DNA of 64,000 bases from Phanerodontia chrysosporium (Eukaryota; Basidiomycota; Agaricomycetes; Polyporales; Phanerochaetaceae), in NCBI GenBank assembly GCA_001910725.1, contig MJGA01000012.1:806001-870000 (forward strand), written 5' to 3'. The notes under the pieces were generated by a model. The model did not search any database. It was not told where the DNA came from and worked only from the letters and a program-made list of their open reading frames with translations. The position numbers were made by a program, and so were the translations under genes. Shown piece by piece: positions 23,998 through 36,863 of this stretch. The first letter of the stretch is position 1, and every line of letters begins with the position of its first letter.

Positions 23998-26900
23998 ATG
24001 TCGTCTTCGGAAGACGAGAGCAAGCCCGCGCGGGAGGCTGGCCGGATGAAGAGACGAGGGCGTGCCTGCGATCTTTGCAGACACAAGAAAGGTCAGAGCG
24101 TCCTCCTACAGGTTGCAATCTGAGCTCAACTGGTCGTGTGCAGTCCGATGTGAGTGCTCCTACCTGAGTCTGAGCCGGACTGTTGAAGCGATGGCCTATT
24201 GCAAGGCGATGGACAGGTCGGGGAGAGATGCTCGAACTGTGTAGCATCGCAGCAGGAGTGCACGTATGTCAGAGAGGCCAAGGTGCGCATCTCCCTGCAT
24301 AGTGGTCTTTTGTGTTGAGACTGAGCACGGACGCTAGAAACGCTACCCTGACGCAGAGTGCGTGGACTACATATTCTGTCAGGCTACCTATTGACTGCCT
24401 GTCAGACGTATCAAGCAGCTGGAAACCGAGCTAGCCAATCACAAGAAGCTGCTGAACAAAGTGCGCCGCATGTCGCTGCGCCCGCTATCTGAAGCTGAGC
24501 CGAACCTATAGCTTCACCCTGGCGTCGATTTCAGCAGGGAGCTTAGCGGGATTCTAAATGACAACAGCTTATGGCTCCTCGACGCCGAGCAGAAGGTCGC
24601 GGGCAGCTCAAAACAGACACCATTGCGCCTGCCTACCCCTCAGTCCGCGGCGAGTTCACGCCCCGCTGCAGCTGCTGCAACGGAGGAGTATGAATCAAGT
24701 GACGATGAACTCGCCTCGCAGTTCGACCTGAAGCGAAGCATGGCCGCGATGTCCCTGTCGAGCGAGTTCCCTCGCTACATTGGCAAGTCAAGCCGGTTGC
24801 GGTTCTTCAAACAGGCGTACGATTTGAAGAACCTATACACTGGGGACGAAAAGGGCACAACGCTGATGACCGAGCGGTTGCGGCACTCTGTCTCCCGGGC
24901 CAAGTACATACGAAGTCAGCCTGTGCGTAATCTCACAGGCCACATTGCATCCGTCGCTCAAGCATCCTTCGCAGTGGATCGCGCCTGCTCTCGAGCCTGC
25001 TCCACTACCGCCATACGAGTTCCCTCCAGATGACCTGATGGGATCGCTCATTAGCCTCTACTTCCAGGAGCTGAATTGCTTCTTGCCGCTCCTTCATCGT
25101 CCGACGTTCGAAGGCTGCGTCGACAGTGCGCTGCACTACGAGGACGAGGGCTTCGCGGCTCTTCTTCTCCTTGTATGCGCGGTCGGAGCGCGCTTCTCGT
25201 TCGACAAGCGCGTGCTCTCCGACGGCAGCGACAACTGGCACTCTGCCGGCTGGAAGTGGTTCGTGCAAGTCGTGCAGCACCGCAAAGGCATCAATCTGCG
25301 CTTGCCGCGGCTGTACGACATACAGATACCCTGTGTACGTCTCGGACCGACGCGTCGTGGGCGGCAGCTGACACTTGGACGCTAGCTCATACATTGCTAC
25401 TTACACGGCTCATGCGTTACCCATGCGTCCTGGACACAAATCGGCTACGGTCTCCGAGTGGCACAGGACATGGGTGCACATCGCAAACGATCATACGGGA
25501 ACAAGCCGACAATAGAGGGTGAGCTGATGAAGCGAGCGTTCTGGTATGCTGGTCTATCGCATCGGCGCGTAGAGGTGGGGCTGACATTGAGCAGGATTCT
25601 CGTCGCCCTGGACCGATCCCAGTGTTTGAGCTTGGGCAGGAAGTGTAGTCTGGAAGACGAAGAGTACGTCAGCTGGCCTACATGCTTATGAGACGCTAAC
25701 CCACGACGCAGCATGGACGTCGACTTCCCGATAGAATGCGACGATGAATATTGGATCACATCCGACCCGGACAAGGCATTCAAGCAGCCAGAGGGAAAGC
25801 CGTCCATAATAGCGTATTTCAACTCAGCGTTGCGACTGAAGCAGATACAAGCATTCGCCCTGCGGACTCTCGTGCGTGACCTTTGTTATGCCAGCTTTTA
25901 ACTACGCCTGACTTCGCGCAGTGGTCGATAAAAAAGTCAAGGGTGCTCTCAGGCCGCACCGGGCCCGAATGGGAGCAGCAGATCATCACTGAGCTCGACT
26001 CGGCACTGAACCAGTGGATGGACTCTGTCCCAGACCATCGTGCGCCCGCATATAGCCATCTATGGGACGATTGCTCACGCTGGCTTACAGTGCGATGGAA
26101 TCCCCACCAGGAGAACACGCTGTATCTCAAGCAGTCGTCGTTCCTATATTCATCGTACTATGGCACACAGATCAGCGTGCACCGCCAGTTCATTCCCGAC
26201 CCGCGCAGGCCTTCCCGGTCATCTTTCCCGTCGCTTGCGATCTGCACCAATGCGGCACGCTCGACGATACATGTGCTGGAGACGCAGTACAGACGGTCTG
26301 GGCTGTCGCCCTTCCTCAACATGGTATGTCATCGGCTGTTGATTCTCAGTCGACAGAAGGTCCTTATACAGTCAGAAGGCTGGACTGTTCCAGTCTGGGA
26401 TCGTGCTGCTCATGAATATTTGGGGCAGCAAACAGTCTGGCATCGCGATCAACCCCGCCAAAGAGTTGGGAGAGGTGCACAGGACGATGGAAATCCTCAA
26501 AGCGCTGTCGGATCGGTGTGTCCACTCGCCGCGGTTGTTGATGATTCTACTGACGCTTTCTAGGTGGTATGCTGCAGGGCGATACTGGGAGGTCCTACAC
26601 GACCTGGCCAACATTGGCGACCTCCCGCTCCCAGAGGGGATCTCTCGCCCGAAGCGAGCCCACGACGAAAACACGACGAACGGAGCTAGCTCTTCCACGT
26701 CCGAGCGCCCCACACCGGACGGCCCTCGCGACATCGCGGGGTCGCGCCGCGTGTCCCTGCACCAGAGTCCGGTGCTGCAGTCGGACTCGCCCGCGAGCAG
26801 CGACGGGCTCTTCAGCCCGACGCTCGACTTTGCGCTGCCGATCCACAGCGACGAGCTGGGGCGCATCCCGATCTTTGGGCGCCCGCAGGCGCAAGGGCTC

Positions 26901-27348
26901 ACGACGATGGCGGAGCCCGCGTGGGGCGGGTTCGATATGACGCCATCTGCGTTTGGCTCGCCAACCCCCGTCGGCGCAGCCCTGACGACGATGCCAGCGC
27001 CGGCGAGCGCCGAGTCACCGCACTTTGTCGGGACGTTTGCTGCGCAGCCGCAGAACGCGTTCGCAGCAGGCACGTTCCAGTTCGTGCCGCAGCAGCAGCA
27101 GCAGACGCTGGCGGCGGGTGGTGGGCTGGAGAGCAGGGGCGCGGCGTTCGAGCTTCCGATGAACAATGGTCGGACTGTCGGTGTCGGCGATAATACCCTC
27201 GCGATGTGGTCGACTGCGCCGGGTGGATTCGAGTGAGTGCTGTGCCCTGGTTCTGCGTGGCAACAAATGCTGATTCTGCGTTGGCAGCTGGGACGAGTGG
27301 GGGATGTTCATCTCGAGCATGAACGGACCGGGGCAAGGGGCCCTGTAG
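23998..27348 (+). CDS. Zn2Cys6 / Fungal_trans transcription factor, paralog D
   Basis: Complete and free of frameshifts. The ATG at 23998 gives MSSSEDESKPAREAG and RACDLCRHKK. A 6-base microexon lies at 24144-24149, then GDGQVGERCSNCVASQQEC. The middle region has YIGKSSRLRFFKQAYDLKN, and Fungal_trans is recognised by LPLLHRPTF, GYGLRVAQDMGAHRK, ECDDEYW and AICTNAAR. The C-terminal region carries DFALPIHSDELGRIPI, otherwise seen only in B, and a short poly-Gln run. The terminal intron (GTGAGT at about 27235) joins to a tail DWDEWGMFISSMNGPGQGAL with a stop at 27346-27348; retention gives an immediate TGA. It starts 580 bases after C in the same direction, and a MITE follows it. Confidence 0.88.
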
Positions 27349-27511
27349 TGTCGTGGACGCCCTGTCGAATTATATGTACTATACCATCTGTCTGTTCTCT
27401 TGTCTTGTATGTGATACCTGGCGTGACTCTATCGCTTCGTGGCGCATCTGAGCCTCTGCTGCCGCGCCGAACCGCCACCGGAGATACCGCGGCAGTCTCG
27501 TCGTGCCTGTA

Positions 27512-28004
27512 TGGTAGCGAAATTGGGTGAGCTCGAAAGCGCCGGTCCAGGTTGACACTCCGCCCACCCAGCATCAATTGATATGCGGGACCCCAGACGC
27601 AGATCAACGACAAAGTTCGTGCGCAGAGCATGAATGTTGAACTGTACCACAGATCTACGCGCGCCGTAAGTGTCACATAAGCAGCAAATGATCATTGAGA
27701 CTGACAATCCCGGACAGGTCAGGATGCATATGCAGTAGCTCACGTACAGACATCGCACGTTTACTGTTGCCCAAAGGGCTATCTTGGTGGACCGCCGAGG
27801 AGCATCACACTGCCGTGGCACAGGTCGCGGATGGCGCATACTATATACGACCTTGCTAGGGCTAGTCATGTTCGCCGTGCTGCGGAAATCAAGGCCGAGT
27901 ATGCTACAGAGGTAGTGGTCGGGGTCCTGTGACCCACTTGATGGCAGTTGACGCGGAGAGCCAATCTGGACCGGCGCTTTCAAGCTCACCCAATTTCGCT
28001 ACCA
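27512..28004. mobile_element. 493-bp MITE (short inverted-repeat element) between paralogs D and E
   Basis: The ends TGGTAGCGAAATTGGGTGAG and its mirror form inverted repeats of about 38 bases with one or two mismatches. A TA dinucleotide flanks each side (27510-27511, 28005-28006). The interior has no transposase frame, so this is a non-autonomous element. Its termini differ from the 4.2-kb transposon in this window, so that copy is probably not its helper. The right end lies about 325 bases upstream of the start of E and could contribute promoter sequence. Confidence 0.82.
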
Positions 28005-28330
28005 TATGCCTGCGGCCTGGCCGCTGCTTGCGCACCGCGTCGGCACGGGAACCCGGTTAGTTGCCGGAGTGTGCTTGGTCGCCGAGTGGGTCTCGCGCGA
28101 TCCCCTGAGGCTGAAAGACGGCCATGGCTTGCAATTCGCAGCACTCCCGCTCTTGCCCTCGGCGTGCACGCCCTCTCTCCATATTCCGCGCTGCGTCCAC
28201 CTCAGGCCCACAGCGCACCGCACCGGTGTTTTTCGCCAGCGGAACTGCTGAGTCATCCACCAGTCTCCTCGGCCCGACAGCATATCCCAAAGACACACGG
28301 CCCTCGCAGCAGAAGCAGGCACAGCGAGAC

Positions 28331-31300
28331 ATGGCCAGCAACGACGAGGGCTCGTCGGGACAGCCTACAAAGAAGAAGCGCGTCCGGGCCTGCGACCAGT
28401 GCCGGCGGAGGAAAGGTGTGTATCCAACATCTGCGGGGTGGTGTATGTATGCTCAGATGCCGTCGGTGTCCCGTCCGAGCGAACAGTGAGATGTGAGTAC
28501 TACGCGAGTGTGATTCAGGTGCCGAGTTCCGATGTTTTCTGTTACAGGTGACGGCTCGGAGGTCAAGGGGAAGGAGTGCTCAAACTGTGTGGCGTTTGGA
28601 TATGTCTGCACATACCTCACAGGCCCAGATGTGAGTACGCTACCCTCGACGCCCGTAGCGCGGCTGACCACTTGTTTCCAGCGGCGCCACCTGGACCTCG
28701 AGTAAGTCCCGAGGCTCGCTTCCGGTATGAGGAGTTGTTGACTGAGAAGCACTAAGCTACGTTAGGAACTTGGAGTCTGAGGTCACGAGATTACGACTTC
28801 TGGTCCAGCGGGTGCGTCTACCATGCAGACTGTCCACATTTTCATACTCACTCTCAGTTAAAGTTCCAAAGCGAACCATGTCCCAGATGCGCCTCCAGCG
28901 AAAGTCGAGATATATCCAGTCCCAGCTCGACGAAGCTTTCCACTCCTATACTATCGACCTCAAGAATAGACAATCCAAATGCCGACGACTCCACGGACGA
29001 AGAAGAGGTCCTTGTCGAGGGCTTCAAAAGCCTCAGCGTCGATGCGAAGCCGTACCACTTCCTCGGACGGTCCAGCAATTTCACGCTGATCAAGGCTGCG
29101 AGGGATCTCAAGCACGAGTTTGCTCGCACAGCTGACAGCCCCCCACCGGTCGTTGAGGATTCAACACGTTTGTCGGCCTCTCGACGTCCCGAGTTTTGGG
29201 AGCAAGCACTGGTACGGTAACTACAGCCGATTACAACGTCCTATTGACAGAGTTCTCCAGGTTCCTATCAAACCAGACCCCCATATACAGACTTTCCCGA
29301 GCCCGCTCTCATGACGGAGCTCGTAGACATCTACTTCCGGTGCATCAACGCCAACTTCCCGCTGCTCCACCGGCCGACGTTCGAGCGTGGGCTGCGCGCG
29401 GGGCTGCACCTGCGGGACGAGGGCTTCGGCGCGACAGTGCTGCTCGTGTGCGCGCTGAGCACACGCTTCTCGCAGCAGCCCGCGGCGCTCCCGCCGGGCG
29501 CGACAAACTGGCACTGGGCCGGCTGGCAGTGGTTCGCGCAGGTGCGAGAGCGCCGCAAGCTCGTGCCGATGCTGCACACGCGCCTGTACGACCTCCAAGT
29601 CGCTGCTGTGAGGTATGCCCCCCTGCCCGCGCACGCTGCCCTGCTGACTGCGCTGCGCTGTTGTGTAGCTTGCCGCGGCGTACGTGAGCCCGTCGCCTGC
29701 GAGTCATTCGAATTATGCGATCGTTGGACATGGGATACGCCTCGCGCAGGACCTGGGTGCGCATAGACGAACGACGTACCCGGCGACTCCGACGGTCGAG
29801 AGTGAGCTGCGGAAGCGTGCGTTCTGGTGCGTGTCAACCGGGTCTGCTGTTTCCTTCGCTCACTGAAATGCGCAGGTTACTGGTCGCGATGGACAGGGGC
29901 ATGTGCTCTATCCTGGTAGGCCGTGTTCCATCCAAGACGAAGAGTGAGTGAACCGCGCCATTCGAGATGACTGTCCATCTTATATCGCCATAGCTTTGAC
30001 GTGGACTACCCTATCGAGTGCGACGACGAATACTGGGAGAACGACGACCCCGAGCTTGCGTTCAAGCAGCCGCCTGGGAAGCCGTCAATGATTACGTTCT
30101 TCAATTGTATCTTGCGGCTGACACGCATACATGGACATTGCTTGCGCGCTTTGGTGGGTATATGCATGTCGCGGTCTCCGTTTTGGTGCTGACAATGCGA
30201 CAGTACTCGCTGAGGGGCTCCAAACTACACTCTGACCCAGAGCGCGCCCAAGCCACCGTCTCCGAACTGGACTCGGAGCTGAACAAGTGGCTTGATTCGG
30301 TGCCCGAACACTGTGCGTCTGTCCCTACCCTGCCTCGTGACCCTGTCTGACAGCACCACAGTGAAGTGGGACCCCCAGCAGCCGAACGACCTGTGGGCGG
30401 CCCAGAGCGCGTCGCTCTTCTCGGCGTTCTACACGATGCGCATATTCGTTCACCGGCCGTTCATCCCGATGCCGCGCAAGCACGCGCCGCTGCCTTTCCC
30501 TTCGCTCGCAATATGTACGAACGCTGCGCGGTCATCGATCCAGGTGCTCGATCGTTTCTTGGCACGCTTTGGGCCTGCGTTCCTGCACAATCACCATCAG
30601 GTGCGCTCACCGTTTCCCCTGGGATTGAACCAGTTTGAGTCTGACGGGATGCGGTAGCTGACGCTGTTCACGGCGACGCTCATCCTGCTGTTGAATATTT
30701 GGGGCGGCTCGCGCACTGGCGCCACCGTTGACATCCCAAAGGAGATGGAGGAGGTGCATCGAGCGTTGCGGATACTCAAGACGCTCGAGCCGTGGTAAGC
30801 GTCGCTGCCTCTCGCCAAGTTGCTCTTGACAAACTCCGGGCTAGGTGGATTTCAGCAGGCAGATTTTGGTGAGCGCCCTTTGACGGTGTAAGTATACGAC
30901 AAGTGCTGACGCGCGAGTAGGGACCTCCTGCACGACCTAGTCACCGCTGTAGACCCTGCACAGCAGCCGAACGGGCCAGGCAGGGTGCCCAAGCGCAGGC
31001 GCGACGACGACCCCTCAGAGGACACAGGTACATCCATGTTTGCCCCACTCACCTGCACACAAATGGCCACGGCGCAGCCGCAGCCGCCGGCCGCGCCAGG
31101 CATGTACTCACCCGTCTTCGACGCCGGGCCCTCGACGTCGGGCGCGCTGCCAGCCACCGACTTCGCGTTCGGCTCGCTCTGGCAGGCGCCGGCGGGCGCG
31201 GAGCAGCGGTTCGATGCGGGCGCAGACGGCGCGATGCTGCTCGATCCCGACATCGAGGCGATCTTCGCGGACCTGCTGCCCAGCGCGCCGGCCTACGACG

Positions 31301-31561
31301 GCGCGTTCGCCAGCGCGTCGCCGCCGTTCACGAACTACTTCTACGGGGGCAGCGAGGATTTTGCGCAGGAGAGCGTGTTCGCGCCGGCGCAGCCGTCGTC
31401 GGCGTGGGGTGTGGGGCAGAGGTCGGACAGCATGTCGTGAGTGCTGTCGCGCTTTTTATGGTGTTTGCGGTGCTCATCTGGATGTCTTGCGCAGGAGTCT
31501 GTCCGGGCCGCTGGCGACGTTTGGTGCGGTCCCGGCGGAGAGCCCTCCAGGCGGGCCTTAG
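28331..31561 (+). CDS. Zn2Cys6 / Fungal_trans transcription factor, paralog E
   Basis: Complete. The ATG at 28331 gives MASNDEGSSGQPTKKKR and RACDQCRRRK. The 6-base microexon is TGAGAT at 28487-28492, and the following exon reads GDGSEVKGKECSNCVAFGYVC. The central exon contains DEEEVLVEGFKSLSV and FLGRSSNFTLIKAARDLKHE. Fungal_trans has FPLLHRPTF, LRDEGFGATVLLVCALS, GHGIRLAQDLGAHRR, ECDDEYW and VHRPFIPMPRKHAP. The C-terminal activation-like region holds LDPDIEAIFADLLPSAP. The terminal intron (GTGAGT at about 31438) leads to a tail SLSGPLATFGAVPAESPPGG and a stop at 31559-31561. If retained, a TGA follows immediately and the tail is lost. No frameshift seen. Confidence 0.88.
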
Positions 31562-31934
31562 GCATGTCAATCGGGCTGACAAGATACATCGGAGTGCACT
31601 CAGCTCTTCGTGGTACATGCTATGGATGAATGACGAACGCATCGCTGTAGCGTAACGGAATCGTACACACTAGCTTAGAAATAATCGGTCCTCAGGCACC
31701 TCAGCCCTGTGTTCACATCACACCTGCCGTGCAGTTTCGTCACTGCATCTGGATAAACCTGTCGTACTGTATTGCGCGCGTTCTGCACAGTTCGTCAGTT
31801 TCGTAGAGTCGTGACAGTGCCGGCAGCGTCTTCTTCTGCGCAGCTCGTCGCTGAGTCATAGCCGGCGCGTAGCAGACGGCCCGGCGGGGTTCGCTGGACG
31901 CAATCGTCCTTTGTCACTGACCACACCTCGAGAC

Positions 31935-34900
31935 ATGTCCGGGCGGTACGAGGACGAGCTCACAGCAAGGAAGAAGCGGCCTCGGGCTTGCGACTTTTGC
32001 AGGCGGAGAAAAGGTGTGTCTCCGTATCCTACTGGTGTAGAATCCAGTGCCTCACTATGTGAGTAGTCCGATGTGAGTCCACACTAGTTGCAGGCACCCG
32101 GAAGCGGTTCCACTCATGAGCCCGGGGCAGGCGACGGCTCCGAGGAAGATGGCAAACCATGCTCGCACTGCGTCGAGGCGAAGCGTCAGTGCACATATGT
32201 TCTCGGCTCTGATACGGTAAGAGAGACCGATGCTGTTGTCTATTCTTGGTCGGGCTCATAGAAGATTCAGTTCAGGCGAAATAATGGCGATCCTGAGTGA
32301 GTTCTATGGCGGCCTCTGCGGCACGCTGTACTGACCACGGTGTGCGATAGGTACGTCAGAGCCCTGGAAACGGAGGTAGCCAGGCTGCGACGAGTGATAC
32401 AAAAGGTTCAACGCTGAACACCATTTCATCCATGTGCTACAGCTGATGACGCTCTGCAGCTACAAGAAAAGGTCGAGACTCTCGAACAGGAGTCACGGCG
32501 CGGTACCGGAGCTGTAGGATCGATGGAGAACAGCTCGATATACACTCCGCCGAGTGATCCATTGTCTAGGTCCACGACACTGTCAGTCGAGGCCAGTGCT
32601 ATCACGGACGACGACGAAAATCTGCTCGAGGGCTTCAAATGCATGTGCATGGGCGAAAAGCATCTGCGCTTCCTGGGACGGTCCAGTAGCTTTCCCCTTA
32701 TCAAGGTTGCCATCGACATGAAGAAGGATCTCATCCGGGCTACCGGCAGACAGCCGCCGACTGTAGACACGTATGCCGCCGTGTTGTCTAACAGGAGGCC
32801 AGAATTTTGGCAATGTTTTACGGTGCGTCTGCGTGTGTCCGTAAACAATTTCAATTGAACGACTGATGCGGTCCCTACAGGATCTCCTCACTCCTGCGCC
32901 GCCTTACACCAACTTCCCAGACCCTGCGCTCATGCAGGAGCTTCTGGGTCTGTACTTTGACCGCATCCATCCCAATTTTCCGCTATTGCACCGGCCGACG
33001 TTTATGCAGCGTGTGGCGTCCGGGTTGCACCTGCTCGACGAGGGCTTCGGCGCGACGCTCCTGCTTGTATGCGCGCTCTCGGCACGCTTCAGCAAGAACC
33101 CCGCCGTGCTTCCTCCGGGCATCACGAACTGGCAGTGGGCGGGCTGGCAGTGGTTCGAGCAGGTGCACGCTACTCGACGTCTTGTACCGCTGACGACGAC
33201 GACCGTGTATGATTTGCAAGTCGCCGTTGTAATGTGGTCTCCTCCATACTGCCCCCCTTTCGATGTTAATCACGCAGACAGCTGTTCGCGGGATATATTG
33301 GGTCGTCAGTCGTGCCGCACTCCAAGTACGCCATCATCGGGCACGCAATCAGGCTCGCGCAAGACCTGGGCGCGCATAGAAAGATGACATACGACTCGAC
33401 GCCATCTGTGGAAAATGAGTTGCGGAAACGTGCTTGGTGGTAAGCGTGGCCGATATAGACAGTTTGTTCACCGGTGGAGGTCTCATGGACTCGTAGGCTC
33501 CTTATTGTCATGGATAGAGGCATGTCCTCTATCCTCGGACGACCATGCGGCACGGCAGACGACGAGTGAGTACATGCTAAACACCAGTCTTATTTGCATT
33601 GACCACCTCTATCAGCTTCGATGTAGATTATCCCGCAGAATGTGACGACGAATACTGGATAACTGAGGACCTGCGACATGCATTCAAGCAGCCGCCAGGA
33701 AAACCTTCTACCGTTGCGTACTTCAATTGTATGATAAAGCTAGAAGAAATACACGTCAAAGCATTGCGCAGTCTTGTATGTACATCCCGGTCTGTTTTGT
33801 CATGGTCGGTCTCTCATACGTCGTCAGTATTCTCTACAAGGGTCAAAGACGATCATCTCAGATCCAGGTCATGCTCAACAGCTCGTCGCTGAGCTTGACT
33901 CTGACTTGAATCAATGGATCGATTCTATCCCCGAGCATCGTCAGTCCTTATACCCGGATTCTGGACTGTCTCAGTGCTTACGTGGAGTCAGTGAAATACG
34001 ATCCCCAGCAGCCGAATGATATTTTCGCGAGGCAATCCGTGGCACTGTATGCGTCATGGTACAGTTTGCGGGTTTTCATCCACCGCCCGTTTATTACTGT
34101 CCAGCGGCCGCTCGACCTTCCCTTCCCTTCCCGCACGATCTGCACAAATGCTGCCCGCTTGTGCATACAAGTACTAGACCGGTATTTCATCCGCATGGGA
34201 TCTGGGCTCGTGCACCAGGAGCACCAGTTGTCGCTCTTCACCTGCAGCATCGTGCTTCTCTTGAACGTCTGGGAGAAGAAAAGAGCTGGAGGGACCGCCG
34301 ACGTCGTGCAGGAGCTTGAATATGTGCGCAAGGCGCTGCGAATGCTCAAAGCATCAGAGGGGCGGTAAGAAGCGGTACCTCGTTTGATGACGCGATCTAA
34401 CCCTACTAAATAGCTGGTACTCTGCAGGCCGGTTCTGGTACGTCCTCGTAGATATGAAAGAGGCGATTGTTTGACGTTGGGTGCTTAGGGACGTCCTGAA
34501 CGATCTTCTGGCCGTCGTAGATCCCGCAGAACCAGCCGATGGCTCACTCGCTCCTCATATACCCTGCGAAATGCCAGACTGCCTGCGAGAATATATGGAA
34601 GCATCTATCTCTGCAGCAGCTACTCAGGACCGACCCACGCCTGCGCCCACCCTACCCACGGACGAGCTCCAGAATTCTGCCACATTCAACGGCGACGCAC
34701 CTACCGACAATGGCATCTGGCAGGCCGACGGGAATGTGCACGCTCAGCAAGGGCAGACTTTTGCGGATGCTCCCTTTGAACCCGATCCCACCCTCGAGGC
34801 CATATTCGCCAATTTTTTGACGTCTTCCCATCATGACGACCCGTTCGCTGCTGCATCACACCATGCCATGCCAGAGTATATCCAGGATCCTTACTCTCAC

Positions 34901-35005
34901 CCGGCAAACGTAGGCTTGGGAGGTGATTACGTGGAGTCACCGGGCCAGCTGATGTCAGCATCGCCAGCGGTATGGGGAGATGGATTTAACGTCGGATCGC
35001 GGTGA
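31935..35005 (+). CDS. Zn2Cys6 / Fungal_trans transcription factor, paralog F
   Basis: Complete, about 375 bases after E. The ATG at 31935 gives MSGRYEDELTARKKRPRACD with FCRRRK. The microexon TCCGAT is at 32067-32072, then GDGSEEDGKPCSHCVEAKRQC. A helix (YVRALETEVARLRRVI) precedes an acidic exon with FLGRSSSFPLIKVAIDMKKD. Fungal_trans shows FPLLHRPTF, LLDEGFGATLLLVCALSA, AIRLAQDLGAHRK, ECDDEYW and FIHRPFITVQ. The intron other paralogs have just before the LTLF-type helix appears absent, since the frame runs through HQEHQLSLFTCSIVLLLNVW. The C-terminal region has PDPTLEAIFANFLTSSHHDD. The stop at 35003-35005 has no obvious extra tail exon. F lies directly upstream of the xylose reductase in the same direction. 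Confidence 0.87.
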
Positions 35006-35670
35006 TCATTCTGAAATGGTCAGAATTATGCATTGCGCTCATATACGACGCCATACAGATCAACCTGAAATATCCTTGTTTGAGTCCTTCATTTCTGAGT
35101 CGTAAGATTATATATGTAACCATGTATACTACGCCACATCACAGGCGGTCACGATGTGGCGCTAGGCTCGCCCTTGGAAGCAATCGCAGCCATTCTCGCC
35201 ACATTCTAAGCTCCATTAACGCAAGCTTGGAAAGAGAAAGCTTCTAGGCTCTGCTAAAATCTCTACTCAGGGTGTGTGAGCAGGCGGCGCGATCGGGCCG
35301 GGGAGTCTCGGGCCAGGGGCGCTCTGGGCTGGCTGCCGCCCTATCATCTTGTCCTTGAACAGTGACCACGACCGCCCTCGTCGGCTCTGGGCATGCGAAG
35401 CGGACATACCTCGCAGAATATGTCGCTCACGTCGAAAAATGTACCATTCGCAACGCATATACCGACGTGATACGCCCAAATCAAGCCTATCGTTCCTCTC
35501 CGTTCCCTGGCATTGGAGCAAGCCTGCACTGTGTTATGTCGAGCGAGGACCTAGGCGTGGTCTGGCTCTGCGCTACCTGCTGGTATATTATGTAGGTCTG
35601 CGCTGGATAGGAGTCCCCTCAGTCCTCCGCTGGCTATTCTCAGCATTCCCTCCCAAATCGCTACACAACC

Positions 35671-36863
35671 ATGCTTTCTTCGCCAACCCTCCGTCTCAGA
35701 GATGGCTCGGAGCTGCCTCAGATTGGCATGGGTACCTGGAAGCACAACGGAGAACGTGCTACCACTGCCGTCTACAACGGTCTGAAGGTCGGTTACAGGC
35801 TAATTGACGGTGCATGTGGTACGTCAGAACGCTGTCGAGCTCGATCCAGATGCTAATGCGAGGCACTATAGACTATGGAAATGAGAAAGAATGTGGAGAG
35901 GGCCTGAAGCGCGCCATCGCCGATGGCGTCGTTTGCCGCGAAGATGTATGGGTTGTTTCGAAGCTGTGGAACACCTTCCATCGCAAGGAGCACGTCAAGG
36001 AAGCTGTGATGCGCTCGCTCAGTGACTGGGGAGTGTCATACTTTGACCTGTACTACGTCCACTTCCGTGCGTACCCCTACCACTACACGCTACCCATACG
36101 GCTGATGCTCGCTTCCAATAGCCATCTCTTTGAAGTATATTTCTCCAGCGGAACGTTATCCCCCTGGCTGGTATGTCGACGGGAAGAGCAAGGTCGAGCA
36201 TGACCCCGTTCCTTTCCGCGACACTTGGGAAGCACTCGAAGAACTGGTAGATCTCGGTCTCATTAAGCACCTCGGTGTGTCGAACATGTGCAGCGCGCTG
36301 CTCATGGACATGATGAGCTACGCTCGCGTCAAGCCCTCGGTTCTACAAATAGGTGCGGCTTGAGAAAGTCACACAACTCGACGGCATCACATTCTAACGC
36401 CTCCTGTCGACAGAAATCCATCCCTACAACGTACAGGAACGCGCTGTACAGTATGCACGTATGCAAGGCCTGCAGGTCACCGCGTACTCTTCCTTCGGTC
36501 CACTCGGCTTCCGCGAGCTGAACACGCCCAAATCCCTGCTCACGCAACAGCTCTTCACGCATCCGACGGTCACCGCCATCGCCGTCGTTCATAATGCGAC
36601 GCCTGCCCAGGTCGTCCTTCGTTGGGCAACTCAGCGTGGGCTTGCGATTATCCCAAAGAGCGACAGGGAGCAGCAGATGCGCGAGAACCTCGAAAGCATC
36701 AAGATTATGCTCACAGAAAAGGAAATGCAGACCCTGTCTGGCCTCGATGTGGGCCTGCGTTTCAACGACCCCGCTGATGTGCGTGTCGAATCGTACTTTC
36801 TCCGTGAATGCTGACTTAATGAATCGTTCGCAGGACTTCGAGGGCTGTTTCATTTTCTCCTAG
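35671..36863 (+). CDS. D-xylose reductase-like aldo-keto reductase
   Basis: NAD(P)H-dependent cytosolic enzyme reducing xylose to xylitol, the first step of fungal pentose use, if the assignment holds. Exons join at about 35820/35872, 36066/36129, 36352/36414 and 36780/36832. The AKR tetrad is visible: Asp in YRLIDGA, Tyr in DYGNE, Lys in VVSKLWN, His in YYVHF. Xylose-reductase features are HFPISLKYISP with a YPPGWYVDGKSKVE insertion, LGLIKHLGVSN, AYSSFGPLGF, VVLRWATQRGLAIIPKS and the terminal RFNDPADDFEGCFIFS. The IPKS plus downstream Arg-rich stretch is the usual NADPH site. The ATG at 35671 starts MLSSPTLRLRDGSELPQIG, standard for the family. It sits between regulators F and G, all on the plus strand. 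Other long AKRs such as glycerol dehydrogenase are possible but fit the YPPGW segment less well. Confidence 0.85.

Noticed and set aside
27512..28004. MITE as a non-autonomous derivative of the 4.2-kb Tc1/mariner element
   Set aside because: Both have TA duplications, but the terminal sequences (TGGTAGCG versus CAGTGCCT) are unrelated.
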